Notes: generated from the letters alone by a model not told the origin. Numbered from the stretch's first letter, positions 53,998 through 63,077 are shown. The stretch is DNA of 64,000 nt from Shewanella electrodiphila (GCF_023283985.1 NZ_JAKIKU010000004.1:62001-126000); one strand, 5' to 3'. Translations and numbers: made by a program.

Positions 53998-54432
53998 ATG
54001 CCTAAAACCTCTATAACAGCAGCAACATCAACAAAAGCCACACTAAAGTTTATTGGCCAAATTAACACCCCATATCTTGCCATCGATACATGTCCGAATA
54101 ACATTCAAGATAATGGTCCAGTGTGCGAGATAGCGCTTTATGATGATTATAAAGAAGGCCTACTTGGACTCAGTGACGGGCAAGATATTTTAATTTTATA
54201 CTGGCTAGGTGATGCGTCACGTAATGAACTCGTTCAAACAAGCAGGCAACAAATGGTGAAGGGAACATTTGCTTTGCGCTCTCCCAATCGCCCAAATCCA
54301 ATTGGCGCAGCGGTCTTGCCTATTGAAAATATAAGGAATGGGGTCATCACGGTGAAAGGGTTAGATTGTTTAAACCATACTCAATTAATTGATATTAAGC
54401 CTGCAATTAAACGAGAAGTGAGCAATCAATAA
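53998..54432 (+). CDS. TrmO-like (TsaA/YaeB family) methyltransferase, short form
   Basis: A 144-residue single-domain protein of the TrmO/TsaA family, whose E. coli member methylates t6A37 of tRNA-Thr with SAM. The signature FALRSPNRPNPIGAAVL is complete, and the following LDCLNHTQLIDIKP keeps the LD..DGTPLLDIKPY layout. E. coli TrmO is 235 residues; the C-terminal tRNA-binding extension is missing here, as in many stand-alone relatives. AAGGA is 6 nt before the ATG. Coupling to a drug/metabolite exporter suggests a small-molecule methyl transfer role is also possible. Confidence 0.85.
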   Translation: MPKTSITAATSTKATLKFIGQINTPYLAIDTCPNNIQDNGPVCEIALYDDYKEGLLGLSDGQDILILYWLGDASRNELVQTSRQQMVKGTFALRSPNRPNPIGAAVLPIENIRNGVITVKGLDCLNHTQLIDIKPAIKREVSNQ

Positions 54433-54519
54433 AGTCACTTAATCGTCATTGATATTGCATGGCGGTTTAAAATACGAACAATAAAAGCCACGAAAAACCT
54501 ATTATCGTTAGTCATGGCT

Positions 54520-55596
54520 TTACGCTTTTTCAGCCACCTGTTTTTGCGGTTTTACAACTCGTGCAGATTTTACGTTTACTTGCGAATTTTTAAGTTGATA
54601 CATCTTGATGTCTGCAACGTTAAACAAGTCATTAATAGAGTAATCCTTACAGTCAACGGCAACATGCCCCCAAGCAAACTCCAATTGAAACTTGTTACCT
54701 CGATAATCGACCGCACAACAATGGTGCTTTATTCGTTGAATAATTTTGTGAACAAAATCGTCAATATCACATTGTTCAGGAACAGAAAAAACCAGCACAA
54801 ATTCATCACCACCAATCCTAGCAATGATATCTGCACTTTTAAGCTCTTTTGAAAGGTAACTCGAAAATGTCTTCAACATATGGTCACCTGCAAGGTGGCC
54901 AAAATTGTCATTTATCTGCTTAAAATTGTTTAAATCTAGGTAGATGAAGCACAGTGCTGAATCACAGTCTCTATTGTTATCATCTAAATTTCTCAGTTTC
55001 TTTTCTAATCCATAGCGATTAGATAACTTGGTGAGATGATCTTGCTGAGATTTATCGAAAAAATGCATTCTCGACACAGTGAGAGCGGTTTGTTCAGTTA
55101 TGACATCGAAGTAATTCAGCTCAGTCGGCGATAGAATGACGGTTTGTTCGCCAAAACTACCAAAAGCCATCACTCCAAGTGCTTTGCCATCAACAAATAA
55201 TGGATAATTCACTACAGTTCGAAGGTTAAGTAACGGAGTAACATCTTTATTTGCCTCGGGCTCAATCAACAAATCTTCGGTATAAAAGATTTTTCGTTGG
55301 CCAAGCATCTTCTTGAAAATAGGATCATCATTGTAGTTAATGTGAGGCACTATAGTAGACATGATTTCAGCGTTAGGACCAACACCAGCCACATGATTCA
55401 GCCACCCCGTTCGTTTCGCATCGGTGATATAAATCCACACATCGGTCAATTGAAACAATGTACTGGTTTCTGTTTGTAAGAAAGCTGCCATTTCCTTGAG
55501 GGAACTGACCTTATTCAATCCTTTACTCACACGTACTAAGGAGTCAAACAGTTCCGCATATTGCGCGTTTGTTGTCATGCTTTTTATTGGTTTCAT
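54520..55596 (-). CDS. GAF-GGDEF diguanylate cyclase
   Basis: A 358-residue cytosolic sensor enzyme making c-di-GMP. A GAF domain occupies ~15-180 (LNKVSSLKEMAAFLQTET; VVNYPLFVDGKALGVMAFGS). The GGDEF domain (~190-345) starts DHLTKLSNRYGLEKKL and carries an intact RIGGDEFVLVF active site. The five-residue-upstream product-inhibition site RxxD reads KSAD, so canonical feedback inhibition is doubtful. The ATG at 55596 has AAGG just upstream; an internal ATG at 55578 has none. Confidence 0.92.
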   Translation of the reverse strand: MKPIKSMTTNAQYAELFDSLVRVSKGLNKVSSLKEMAAFLQTETSTLFQLTDVWIYITDAKRTGWLNHVAGVGPNAEIMSTIVPHINYNDDPIFKKMLGQRKIFYTEDLLIEPEANKDVTPLLNLRTVVNYPLFVDGKALGVMAFGSFGEQTVILSPTELNYFDVITEQTALTVSRMHFFDKSQQDHLTKLSNRYGLEKKLRNLDDNNRDCDSALCFIYLDLNNFKQINDNFGHLAGDHMLKTFSSYLSKELKSADIIARIGGDEFVLVFSVPEQCDIDDFVHKIIQRIKHHCCAVDYRGNKFQLEFAWGHVAVDCKDYSINDLFNVADIKMYQLKNSQVNVKSARVVKPQKQVAEKA

Positions 55597-56043
55597 AGCC
55601 TTCTGATACTGTTAATCAAAATAGAACATACAACAATCACTTCCATGGCCTTACTTGCTTTGAAAGCTAAACATTTATCAACCTAAACTTGAGTTAATTC
55701 AAGTCAATTAACTTGTGTATTAAACTACATCATCAAGCCTAGCTTTCATTATCCCATCCTATTTAAATTAACAAAAAACCGCTAGAAAATTATGAGTTTA
55801 TTGATAAAACTTAGATTTAAATCAAACTTTTATAACTATCTAATCAAACCGTATCCATGCCAATTTACACGCGACGTTAACTCAACGCTCATGCAAAAAT
55901 TAGATAATTATTGATTCAGGGTAACTCAGAAAATAACCCGATAATGCTGCTATTAATTTGATAAAATTTACCATCACAAGAATTATTGTTATTAACAGCT
56001 GCACCTTTACAAGCACTGAATAAGAGAAGTAAGTAAGCGCCCT
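55597..56043. other. AT-rich intergenic gap
   Basis: No gene, repeat or terminator is recognised in about 450 bp. It presumably holds the divergent promoters for the diguanylate cyclase and the GreA/B-like gene. Confidence 0.5.
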
Positions 56044-56490
56044 ATGACTGAAAAAGAATCTTTGCTGCAAAATCTGTTAGATATATTGATAGTCCAACGC
56101 CAAACGGCACTGAGTGCAGCTGAAGATGCCCATAATGACGCCACCAATGAACAAAGCGTGGCAGAAACTCAATATGACACAATCGGTTTAGAAGCCGCTT
56201 ACTTAGCACATGGACAATCACAACGAGTCGCTGATATTGATATCATGATAAAACGCTTAACGGCGCTTCCTCTTAAAGACTTTACGGCCGAAGATGACAT
56301 CAACCTTGGTGCGATAGTGACCTTAGAAGCTGGCATGAATTGCTGGCTATTACCTGTTTGTGGCGGCATAAAACTCGACGATGGAAACATTGTCGTTATC
56401 ACTCCACAATCACCTTTAGGACAGAAACTAGATGGCGCAATGGTGAATGAAAAGCTTAATGATGGTCGCTTGATCTTGGCAATTAGATAA
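56044..56490 (+). CDS. GreA/GreB-like C-terminal domain protein
   Basis: A 148-residue protein. The N-terminal half is helical, possibly a short coiled coil (~1-75), and the C-terminal half has the FKBP-like Gre fold ending in VITPQSPLGQKLDGAMVNEK, which is the SPLGxALxG signature of GreA/GreB. It lacks a full-length coiled-coil with the acidic DxxE tip, so RNA polymerase binding in the secondary channel as an Rnk- or Gfh-like modulator is more likely than transcript cleavage. It is monocistronic. Confidence 0.78.
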   Translation: MTEKESLLQNLLDILIVQRQTALSAAEDAHNDATNEQSVAETQYDTIGLEAAYLAHGQSQRVADIDIMIKRLTALPLKDFTAEDDINLGAIVTLEAGMNCWLLPVCGGIKLDDGNIVVITPQSPLGQKLDGAMVNEKLNDGRLILAIR

Positions 56491-56559
56491 ACTTAAGTTA
56501 TTCAACCTGCAGTAAACATCCCGAAACTAAACGACATACCAGTCATGTTACGATTATTC

Positions 56560-56624
56560 GACTCTGGTTTTTGAATCAGGTTTTCGAATCTGGTTTTCGA
56601 CTTTGTTTTTCGAATCTGGTTTTC
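56560..56624. repeat. Five tandem 13-bp repeats
   Basis: GAATCTGGTTTTC-type units at 56560, 56573, 56586, 56599 and 56612 differ at one to three bases. They occupy the gap before roxA and may cover its promoter-proximal region. Confidence 0.88.
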
Positions 56625-56737
56625 GAATCATTGAGCTTCATCATTTTCAAAAACTAATCTGCCATAATATGATCTCAGGCAAATTACTCATTGCTAATAC
56701 TTGTTAGGATCGCCGCAAATTTTAGTGGGTAATAAAC

Positions 56738-57883
56738 ATGCAATTAGATTTAAATGGTATGACACCAAAACAATTTCTCGAACAGTACTGGCAAAAAAAG
56801 CCACTGGTGATCCGTCAAGGTTTTAAACACTTTGAAGATTTGCTATCACCAGAAGAAATGGCAGGGCTGGCTTGTGAAGATGTGGTTGAGTCTCGCCGTG
56901 TATTTAAGAAAAATGATCAATGGCAAGCTGAATTTGGCCCATTTGAATCTTATGAAGAACTGGGTGAAACAGACTGGACCTTAATCGTTCAAGCCCTAAA
57001 TAACTGGGTGCCTGAAGCTGAAGAACTGCTTAAATGTTTTGATTTTATTCCGCGCTGGCGTTTAGATGACGTGATGGTGAGCTATGCCACACCTGGCGGT
57101 GGAGTGGGTCCACACATTGATCTATATGACGTATTCATTTGCCAAGGTTCTGGCCGACGACGCTGGAGAGTTGGCGATCTTGGTCCACACAAAGAATTCT
57201 CTGCACACCCAGCACTACTGCACACCGAAGCATTCGATCCGATTATTGATGTAGAGTTGCTTCCAGGCGATATCCTATATCTACCACCAGGCTACCCTCA
57301 TGACGGTGTGACACTTGAACCATCAATGAGCTTTTCTGTGGGTTATCGAACTGCCTCAGCTAAAGACATGGTTAGCGCAATGGCAGATCACATCATCGAC
57401 AAAGACTTATGTAACGATCAAATAGCCGATCCTGATCGCGTTATCAGTGAACATTCTGGCATAGTGAATAACAGCGATCTTGAACGTATTAAGCAACAAC
57501 TGCTTGCTACCCTTGATGACACATTAGTCAGTGAATTTAGTGGTCGTTACCTAACACAATCTAAATGTGAGCTAGATTTACCAGAAGAAAGTTTAGGGTT
57601 TCAAACCCTAGATGTCACAGAGCAACTTAAACTACAACCTTTAGTAAAGCTTGGCGGCCTGCGCACGCTGTACTTTGAAACCAGCGTTGCTGACGGTGTG
57701 CTGTATATCAATGGCGAGCAACTTCAATTATCAGCAGATAAAGAAGCCTTAATTGCACTGCTATGTGATACCCAAGAGTTAACCGCACAAGACTTAAGCC
57801 CATGGCTAAATGATGATGAAGTGGTTGCGCAATTAACCCACTGGGTTAACGCAGGCTATTGGTATTTCGACGAAATCGAATAA
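56738..57883 (+). CDS. roxA: Ribosomal oxygenase: L16 arginine 3-hydroxylase
   Basis: A 381-residue JmjC-type 2-oxoglutarate/Fe(II) oxygenase (YcfD/RoxA). The iron triad is His126 and Asp128 (GPHIDLYDVF) and His188 (PPGYPHDGV), one residue off the E. coli numbers 125/127/187. N-terminal QYWQKKPLVIRQGF and GSGRRRWRVG (2-oxoglutarate-side arginines) are typical; the C-terminal helical dimerisation and winged-helix parts are complete. It hydroxylates an arginine of ribosomal protein L16. No L16 operon is nearby, which is normal. Confidence 0.95.
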   Translation: MQLDLNGMTPKQFLEQYWQKKPLVIRQGFKHFEDLLSPEEMAGLACEDVVESRRVFKKNDQWQAEFGPFESYEELGETDWTLIVQALNNWVPEAEELLKCFDFIPRWRLDDVMVSYATPGGGVGPHIDLYDVFICQGSGRRRWRVGDLGPHKEFSAHPALLHTEAFDPIIDVELLPGDILYLPPGYPHDGVTLEPSMSFSVGYRTASAKDMVSAMADHIIDKDLCNDQIADPDRVISEHSGIVNNSDLERIKQQLLATLDDTLVSEFSGRYLTQSKCELDLPEESLGFQTLDVTEQLKLQPLVKLGGLRTLYFETSVADGVLYINGEQLQLSADKEALIALLCDTQELTAQDLSPWLNDDEVVAQLTHWVNAGYWYFDEIE

Positions 57884-57988
57884 AACTTGCTTAAGAGTGT
57901 CGCAATGAATATTGCGGCACTATAAAAAATGCGTCACGATGAATATCGTAAAACCATGAATTAATACTTAGCTAAATAATCACAGCCC

Positions 57989-58414
57989 CTACTTCTGCAT
58001 CAACAGCAATCGCTGGCAGAGTTTGACAAAATCCGATGAAGTCACAATCCCCAGTACCTTATTTGCCTCATCAACCACCGGTAAACAACCTAGTTTATTA
58101 TCAATAAAATACTGCACGACAACGGTCAGAGGTTCATCTAAACCTAACTTTTGCGCCTCGGTTTCCATAATATCTGCGATGGGCGTATAACGCTCTTTTC
58201 TATCGAGTGCGCCTTGACCGTACTTGTTCAAGGTATTTAACACACTTGCTATCATCTTTTTGTGTGTCAGTAAGCCGATGAACTCTCCTGTTGTTTCACT
58301 GATAACAGGTAAATGACGCACATTACGACTTTGCATCAATAAGTGGGCATCCTTTAAGCTAGCCTGATGACTAATACAAACAGGCTTGGGTGTCATAATG
58401 TCGCTTACTTTCAT
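57989..58414 (-). CDS. Protein with two CBS domains
   Basis: A 141-residue cytosolic protein that is only a CBS pair: VSDIMTPKPVCISHQASLKD ... RHLPVISETTGEFIGLLT and ADIMETEAQKLGLDEPLTVV ... GCLPVVDEANKVLGIVTSSDF. It should bind an adenosine nucleotide in the cleft. Stand-alone CBS pairs of this type are generally regulators of unknown target. AAGGAG lies about 8 nt before the ATG. Confidence 0.92.
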   Translation of the reverse strand: MKVSDIMTPKPVCISHQASLKDAHLLMQSRNVRHLPVISETTGEFIGLLTHKKMIASVLNTLNKYGQGALDRKERYTPIADIMETEAQKLGLDEPLTVVVQYFIDNKLGCLPVVDEANKVLGIVTSSDFVKLCQRLLLMQK

Positions 58415-58731
58415 CGCTTTACTCCTTAAGCTGTGACTTAATAAAGATTAATCAAAATAGGCAGAAATAGCTAGATGAAGCACTTAGTCGCTCATTTTAT
58501 ATTTAACGAATTAAATAGAAAGCGGACTTTTGTAGGAAATAATCAGATAAAAATATGAGGCCGAGTATAAGGAGAATGCAAACAGCTTAGAGATAAACAC
58601 CAGTGATCTAGTTAACAGATTAAATCGCTGATGATGACAAGGCATAGGTTGATTTTGTAACTGTGAATTGAGTCAGATTCATTGAAAAAAAATGGTGATA
58701 AGCTCAAGCCATAATATTTTATGGAACTGAT
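58415..58731. other. Intergenic gap
   Basis: No gene is seen in about 320 bp between the divergent CBS and metal-region genes. No MerR-type spacer dyad was found in front of the latter. Confidence 0.45.
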
Positions 58732-59157
58732 ATGTTTACCCTTTTTCGGCAACGGACAATATATGTTTTTACCATACTGACGCTGTTCAGCCAGTTGGTA
58801 TTTGCGAATCCGAATTTTATGATGCCAAAGGTAGGCAATCTCGCTCACTCTGACAATATAATCAGTTCTGAAACCGATGATCCCCATGACAGAAAGCTGG
58901 CACCGACTTTATTAACAGCCTGCAGTTCTGCAAACCATCTACATGAAACTCTATCCAATAATAAAGCCCATCATTGTGATGGCCTAACCCCTTGCTCATC
59001 GGATTGTGATAACTGCTTTTATATCAGTATTGCTGACACTCTGTTGATGCATAAACCTTGGCAAATTTTTCATCATCCAGATAATAAAATTGTCAGCCTT
59101 ACCGCCTACTTTCAATCAATATTGCCAACGCAGCACCTAAGACCTCCCATTGCTTAA
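58732..59157 (+). CDS. Small exported His/Cys-rich protein, metal-locus companion
   Basis: A 141-residue protein with an N-terminal signal or anchor (~8-25, ending VFANPNF). The remainder is rich in His and Cys: ACSSANHLHE, HHCDGLTPCSSDCDNC, then FYISIADTLL. The length and layout recall small periplasmic proteins encoded ahead of copper/silver efflux genes in Shewanella (DUF2946-like); I cannot confirm the family. GGA stands 6 nt before the ATG. It is 95 bp upstream of the cysteine-repeat protein on the same strand, so both may share a transcript and a metal-binding role. Confidence 0.7.
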   Translation: MFTLFRQRTIYVFTILTLFSQLVFANPNFMMPKVGNLAHSDNIISSETDDPHDRKLAPTLLTACSSANHLHETLSNNKAHHCDGLTPCSSDCDNCFYISIADTLLMHKPWQIFHHPDNKIVSLTAYFQSILPTQHLRPPIA

Positions 59158-59252
59158 CCTTAACAGTAACAACAATTAGTCACTTTATTTATAAATCACG
59201 GACACTGACATCATTCAGAACAACGTGCCCGAATCTTTAATGGAAATAAGCA

Positions 59253-59888
59253 ATGAAAAACATAATTTATATCGTCCTAAGTCTCTTTTTAATCAGCTCG
59301 ACGGTACAAGTGGCCACTGCGGCACATCATAATGTTGCCGAGCAGCAACAGTCACATGCTTGCCCAATGCATCCAGAAGTAACAGGTCAGAATGGCGATA
59401 CTTGCCCTAAATGCGGCATGAATTTAGAACATGCTCACCAAGCAGATGGCGACCACTGCCCAAATAAAGGCAAGTGCGAAAAATGTGCTAACAAAGCCAA
59501 ATGTGACAATTGCAAAGGGTGCAAAGGTGAAGGCAAGTGCAACAAGTGTGCTAACAAAGCCAAATGCGAAAACTGTAAAGGGTGCAAAAGTGAAGGAAAA
59601 TGCGACAAGTGCGCTAACCAAGCCAAATGCGAAAACTGTAAAGGTGAAGGCAAATGCGACAAGTGTGCTAACAAAGCCAAATCCGAAAACTGCAAAGGGT
59701 GCAAAGAGTGCAAAGGGTGCAAAGGGTGCGCTAAAAAAGGCGACCACGCACATAAAAACTATTCACATAAAGAGCATGCTAGCGCCAAGCATACACACGC
59801 TTGCCCTATGAACGCTGAGATTACAGGTATTGCTGGCGATACATGTCCAAATTGCGGCATGGATTTAATGCCAATTAAAGCTGAATAA
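59253..59888 (+). CDS. Exported metal-binding protein: metallothionein-like Cys repeats between two heavy-metal-binding domains
   Basis: A 211-residue protein with signal peptide 1-24. Two short heavy-metal-binding domains bracket it: HACPMHPEVTGQNGDTCPKC plus GM (36-56) and HACPMNAEITGIAGDTCPNC plus GM (182-203), the type found at the N-terminus of CusB and some P1B ATPases. Between them are four tandem units of 18-21 residues (73-152) of the form GKCxKCANxAKCxNCKGCKxE, then CKGCKGCAKK. I count 28 cysteines, plus many histidines at 166-181. In the fourth unit one Cys is Ser. It looks like a periplasmic metal buffer or chaperone (Cu, Zn or Ag). The metal is unknown. Confidence 0.85.
   Translation: MKNIIYIVLSLFLISSTVQVATAAHHNVAEQQQSHACPMHPEVTGQNGDTCPKCGMNLEHAHQADGDHCPNKGKCEKCANKAKCDNCKGCKGEGKCNKCANKAKCENCKGCKSEGKCDKCANQAKCENCKGEGKCDKCANKAKSENCKGCKECKGCKGCAKKGDHAHKNYSHKEHASAKHTHACPMNAEITGIAGDTCPNCGMDLMPIKAE
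59469..59708 (+). repeat. In-frame tandem DNA repeats encoding the Cys-rich units
   Basis: Four units of 63, 63, 54 and 60 bp, all multiples of three and nearly identical at DNA level (core GACAAGTGTGCTAACAAAGC). Near-identity implies recent expansion, so unit number probably varies between strains. Confidence 0.88.
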
Positions 59889-59969
59889 ACCATTATTTAG
59901 CGGCTAGGTAAAATTAGTCTAGTTATTTTAAATCGCTAAAAACCAAACCTGAAACAATTTTTCCGCCCA

Positions 59970-60011
59970 AGGCCTTAATCACTGTAATGTAATGATTAGG
60001 GCCTATGTTTT
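59970..60011 (+). terminator. Terminator of the Cys-repeat protein gene
   Basis: A 12-bp stem with one G-U pair, AGGCCTTAATCA/TGATTAGGGCCT (59970-59981 and 59993-60004), is followed by ATGTTTTTC. Confidence 0.8.
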
Positions 60012-60352
60012 TCTGTTGAACGTTCACAGCTACAGACCAAAAATAAATAAAATATTCAATAATCAAAACTAAGCTTTAGCCATAATGACTAGTATAGGGT
60101 TTTGTCTCATATTGATATAATTGAAAATGCCCACAACACTAAGGGGCTCGAAATCATCGAACTACAGCCTTTCTGTAACACATTTCATCTTTAGAGCAGA
60201 ACTAAAAATACTGAATAAACTTTACTAGCTGCCGTAAATTTTTAAATAAAGTGCACTCATATGTCTCTTTATATGAATAAAACAGTTTTATCTTAAAAAC
60301 CTAAATGCTATAAACGCTAATAATTCTCAATAACATTTAAGTGCATTACTTC

Positions 60353-61114
60353 ATGCTAAATTTACTGTCTCTAAGTATGGGATGTGAATACCAACCTTTC
60401 ATTTTGACTGACACACAACAAATTGCGGGATATGAAGCCTTATCTCGGTTTTATGACAAAACCAATGCACCTATCCCCCCAAACCAAGTTTTTGAGCAGC
60501 TTCACAGCCAAAATGAGCAGTTAGCTAGAGTCGAATATCATGCCAAGGCTTTTCAAGTTGCAAATAGCAATCAGCAACTTCCGCTATTTCTCAATATCGA
60601 CCCTCATGCATTAGACGTCAATAACTGTGGCGCAATGCTATCACTGCTCAGTAGCCGAGAAGCAACAACTGTTGAGATTATTGAAAACACATGCATCAGT
60701 GATGCTCAATTATCAGAAAAACTTGTTCAACAGTTAAAGCAACAAAAAATAGGTGTTGCCTTAGATGATATTGGTGCGCCACATTCTATGCTGTCTTTGC
60801 AACTTTTAAGCTCAGTTGATTGCCTCAAGTTCGATATTAGTTGGCTGCAATTACTCGATAAGCCTGAAAAGTGCGAGCTATTTATTGCCTTGCTCAATTA
60901 CGCTAAAGCTACCAATAAACAAACTGTACTTGAAGGTGTAGAAACTGAGATACAGCTTGATATAGCCACTAAGTTTGGTGTTGATTTAGTGCAAGGTTTT
61001 TTGTTTAAACCTTGGTTTGTTCAGCCCAAAGCTAGAAAGCAACTCAGCGACATACTTTTATCTTCAACACAAATATTACCGCCATCACAACTAGCGTCTT
61101 TTGCCACTGTTTAA
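60353..61114 (+). CDS. EAL-domain protein (putative c-di-GMP phosphodiesterase)
   Basis: A 253-residue stand-alone EAL domain with no sensor domain or membrane helix. Catalytic landmarks are present: YEALSRF (EAL), FLNIDPHAL (Asn), EIIENT (Glu), ALDDIGAP (DD), LKFDISWL (Lys), LEGVETEIQ (Glu) and VQGFLFKPW (Gln). Loop 6 reads DDIGAPHS rather than DDFGTGYS, so activity may be weakened. A GTG four codons upstream (60341) is an alternative start; neither has a good ribosome site. It lies alone, with large gaps on both sides. Confidence 0.88.
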   Translation: MLNLLSLSMGCEYQPFILTDTQQIAGYEALSRFYDKTNAPIPPNQVFEQLHSQNEQLARVEYHAKAFQVANSNQQLPLFLNIDPHALDVNNCGAMLSLLSSREATTVEIIENTCISDAQLSEKLVQQLKQQKIGVALDDIGAPHSMLSLQLLSSVDCLKFDISWLQLLDKPEKCELFIALLNYAKATNKQTVLEGVETEIQLDIATKFGVDLVQGFLFKPWFVQPKARKQLSDILLSSTQILPPSQLASFATV

Positions 61115-61568
61115 AAAATTAAAAAACGAAATAGAAATGAAATAAGTCGATAGCAGAGTTGCTTTTATCAGAGCCGCATTTATCAATAATATATTCATCA
61201 TGAATAACGCTAATAAACCTGAACATAAAAACAAGTTCAGCATTCAAATAAAAAGCTTAAATGAATTGTTTCATCTAGCTGGTTCCATTCATCAATAGTA
61301 ATTAACCAAATTATCGATGAAGTACCATATAACGCTACTCACTATTTCGATAGCAAACTAACAACTTGCTACAAACTATTGATTTTAAATCTGTAAATTA
61401 TTATTTACCTACGACTAATGTCTGAGTCCAAAACTGCTTTTATTGTTCGCTATGGCCACATGCTTCAGATAAGGTGCCTCTAATCTATATCCAAAGCACT
61501 TTTAGCAAGTGAAATTTAGTAAGTGAGTTTTAGTGAATGAACTTTCTTGAATGAACAATAGGAATAAT
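61115..61568. other. Intergenic gap before the DUF3360 gene
   Basis: About 450 bp without a recognisable gene. Short GTGAATT/TTTAGTAAGTGA-like direct repeats occur just before the start (about 61500-61540). No operator was recognised. Confidence 0.45.
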
Positions 61569-63077
61569 ATGAGCAGTAATTCTGAATCAGTACATGAGCA
61601 AGAAAGTGACCAATCAACAAAAGCAAACAAGTTAAATTACCAACAGCAACATCAGCCAAGTTCATCGTTTAATAGTCGAGAAGAATATCTAGAACACGAG
61701 CTCAGCATCATGGACCCAAAACGCTGGCGTCCTAACCTACCTTTCAAAGATTTTCGCTTTGAACCAGAAGATTCAATTGCAGCTATGGCAGCAACCATTG
61801 GTAAAGTTGTCATGGTGGGCGCGATTGCGACAACCTTTGCAACATCACTAGGGCTTGAAGAAAGTTTCATCTTAGAAAATGTCCGTTATGAACTGATTAT
61901 TGCTGCATTCTTCATTGTTATCTTTTCAGGTTTTTTATTACCTACAGCAAACTTAGCTGGCACCCATGGGCCGTTGATCCCAATCATACCGATTGTGGTT
62001 GCAGCAGGTGGCCACCCAATGGCCTTTGGATTACTGATTGGCGCACTAGGATTAATACTCGCTATTAGTAAAGGCGGCAGTATGCTGGCAAACCTCACCA
62101 GTAAAGGCGTGTGCGGAGGGCTACTCTTGTATCTAGGCTTTGTCGGCACCGCATCACAAGTAAAAAAATTGTATGCGTGGGCTGATGGTATCGGCATGGA
62201 GCACATTGCTTTTATCGTGATTTTTTGCACCATTATTCTGTACGCATTACTGGAACATTGGCGAAAACGTTGGCTTGCTGTGCCATTAAGTTGTTTACTG
62301 GGCGGCACATTAGCCTTTGCCATGGGCGCGCCATTTGAGTTTCACACTGCCCCAGGTTTACCTAATATGAACCCAATGTATTGGTGGGGAGATAACTCAG
62401 GTTGGATGCTCGGTTTACCGACTATCGAAAGCTTCATGGTCGTGCTGCCTTTTGCCATTTTAGCCGTTGCTATGTGGTCCCCTGATTTTTTAGGCCATCA
62501 AGTATTTCAAAAGATAAATTATCCTCCGCGTACTGAAAAAGTACATATGAACATTGACGATACCATGACCAGCGCCTCAATTCGTCAAACAGTAGGCTCA
62601 CTACTTGGTGGGGCTAATTTCACTTCATCTTGGGGGACTTATATTGTCCCAGCTGCGATTGCTAAGCGCCCTATTCCAGCGGGTGCATTACTTACCGCAT
62701 TGTTTTGCGTTATTGCTGCGCTATGGGGTTATCCAATGGATCTTGCTATTTGGGAACCTGTGCTGTGTGTTGCACTGGTCGTTGGGGTATTTATTCCATT
62801 ACTTGAAGCAGGTATGGAAATGACTCGCGAAGGTAAAACTACCCAATCTGCCGCTATTGTGGTGTTTTCATCAGTATTAGTGAACCCTGCATTTGGCTGG
62901 TCACTCACCATGCTATTGGATAATTTAGGCTTGATTGGCTGTAAAGACAGAAGCGCAAAACTGACTAGAATGAATCGCTGGATAGCACCCAGTATCATGT
63001 TTGTCATTCTCACAGGTGTTATGGCGCTAGTGGGTTTACTACCCGGTATTCCGGCCATCCTTTCGGACTTGAAATAA
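61569..63077 (+). CDS. DUF3360 membrane protein (SulP/NCS2-like fold)
   Basis: A 502-residue protein with a hydrophilic N-terminal tail (~1-45), the conserved SREEYLEHELSIMDPKRWRP region, and 12 or so transmembrane helices. Repeated Gly/Ala-rich helices (LAGTHGPLIPIIPIVVAAGG; SLLGGANFTSSWGTYIVPAA) resemble the substrate-binding half-helices of xanthine/uracil and SulP transporters. From memory this matches the DUF3360 family of Vibrio and Shewanella. The ATG at 61569 has AGGA at 5 nt; an ATG at 61551 is an alternative. The substrate is unknown, perhaps an anion or nucleobase. Confidence 0.8.
   Translation: MSSNSESVHEQESDQSTKANKLNYQQQHQPSSSFNSREEYLEHELSIMDPKRWRPNLPFKDFRFEPEDSIAAMAATIGKVVMVGAIATTFATSLGLEESFILENVRYELIIAAFFIVIFSGFLLPTANLAGTHGPLIPIIPIVVAAGGHPMAFGLLIGALGLILAISKGGSMLANLTSKGVCGGLLLYLGFVGTASQVKKLYAWADGIGMEHIAFIVIFCTIILYALLEHWRKRWLAVPLSCLLGGTLAFAMGAPFEFHTAPGLPNMNPMYWWGDNSGWMLGLPTIESFMVVLPFAILAVAMWSPDFLGHQVFQKINYPPRTEKVHMNIDDTMTSASIRQTVGSLLGGANFTSSWGTYIVPAAIAKRPIPAGALLTALFCVIAALWGYPMDLAIWEPVLCVALVVGVFIPLLEAGMEMTREGKTTQSAAIVVFSSVLVNPAFGWSLTMLLDNLGLIGCKDRSAKLTRMNRWIAPSIMFVILTGVMALVGLLPGIPAILSDLK

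Noticed and set aside
59424-59753. Long minus-strand frames opposite the Cys-rich repeats
   Set aside because: They arise because the tandem repeat lengths are multiples of three; the products are monotonous Phe/Ala/Leu/His repeats without a start site.
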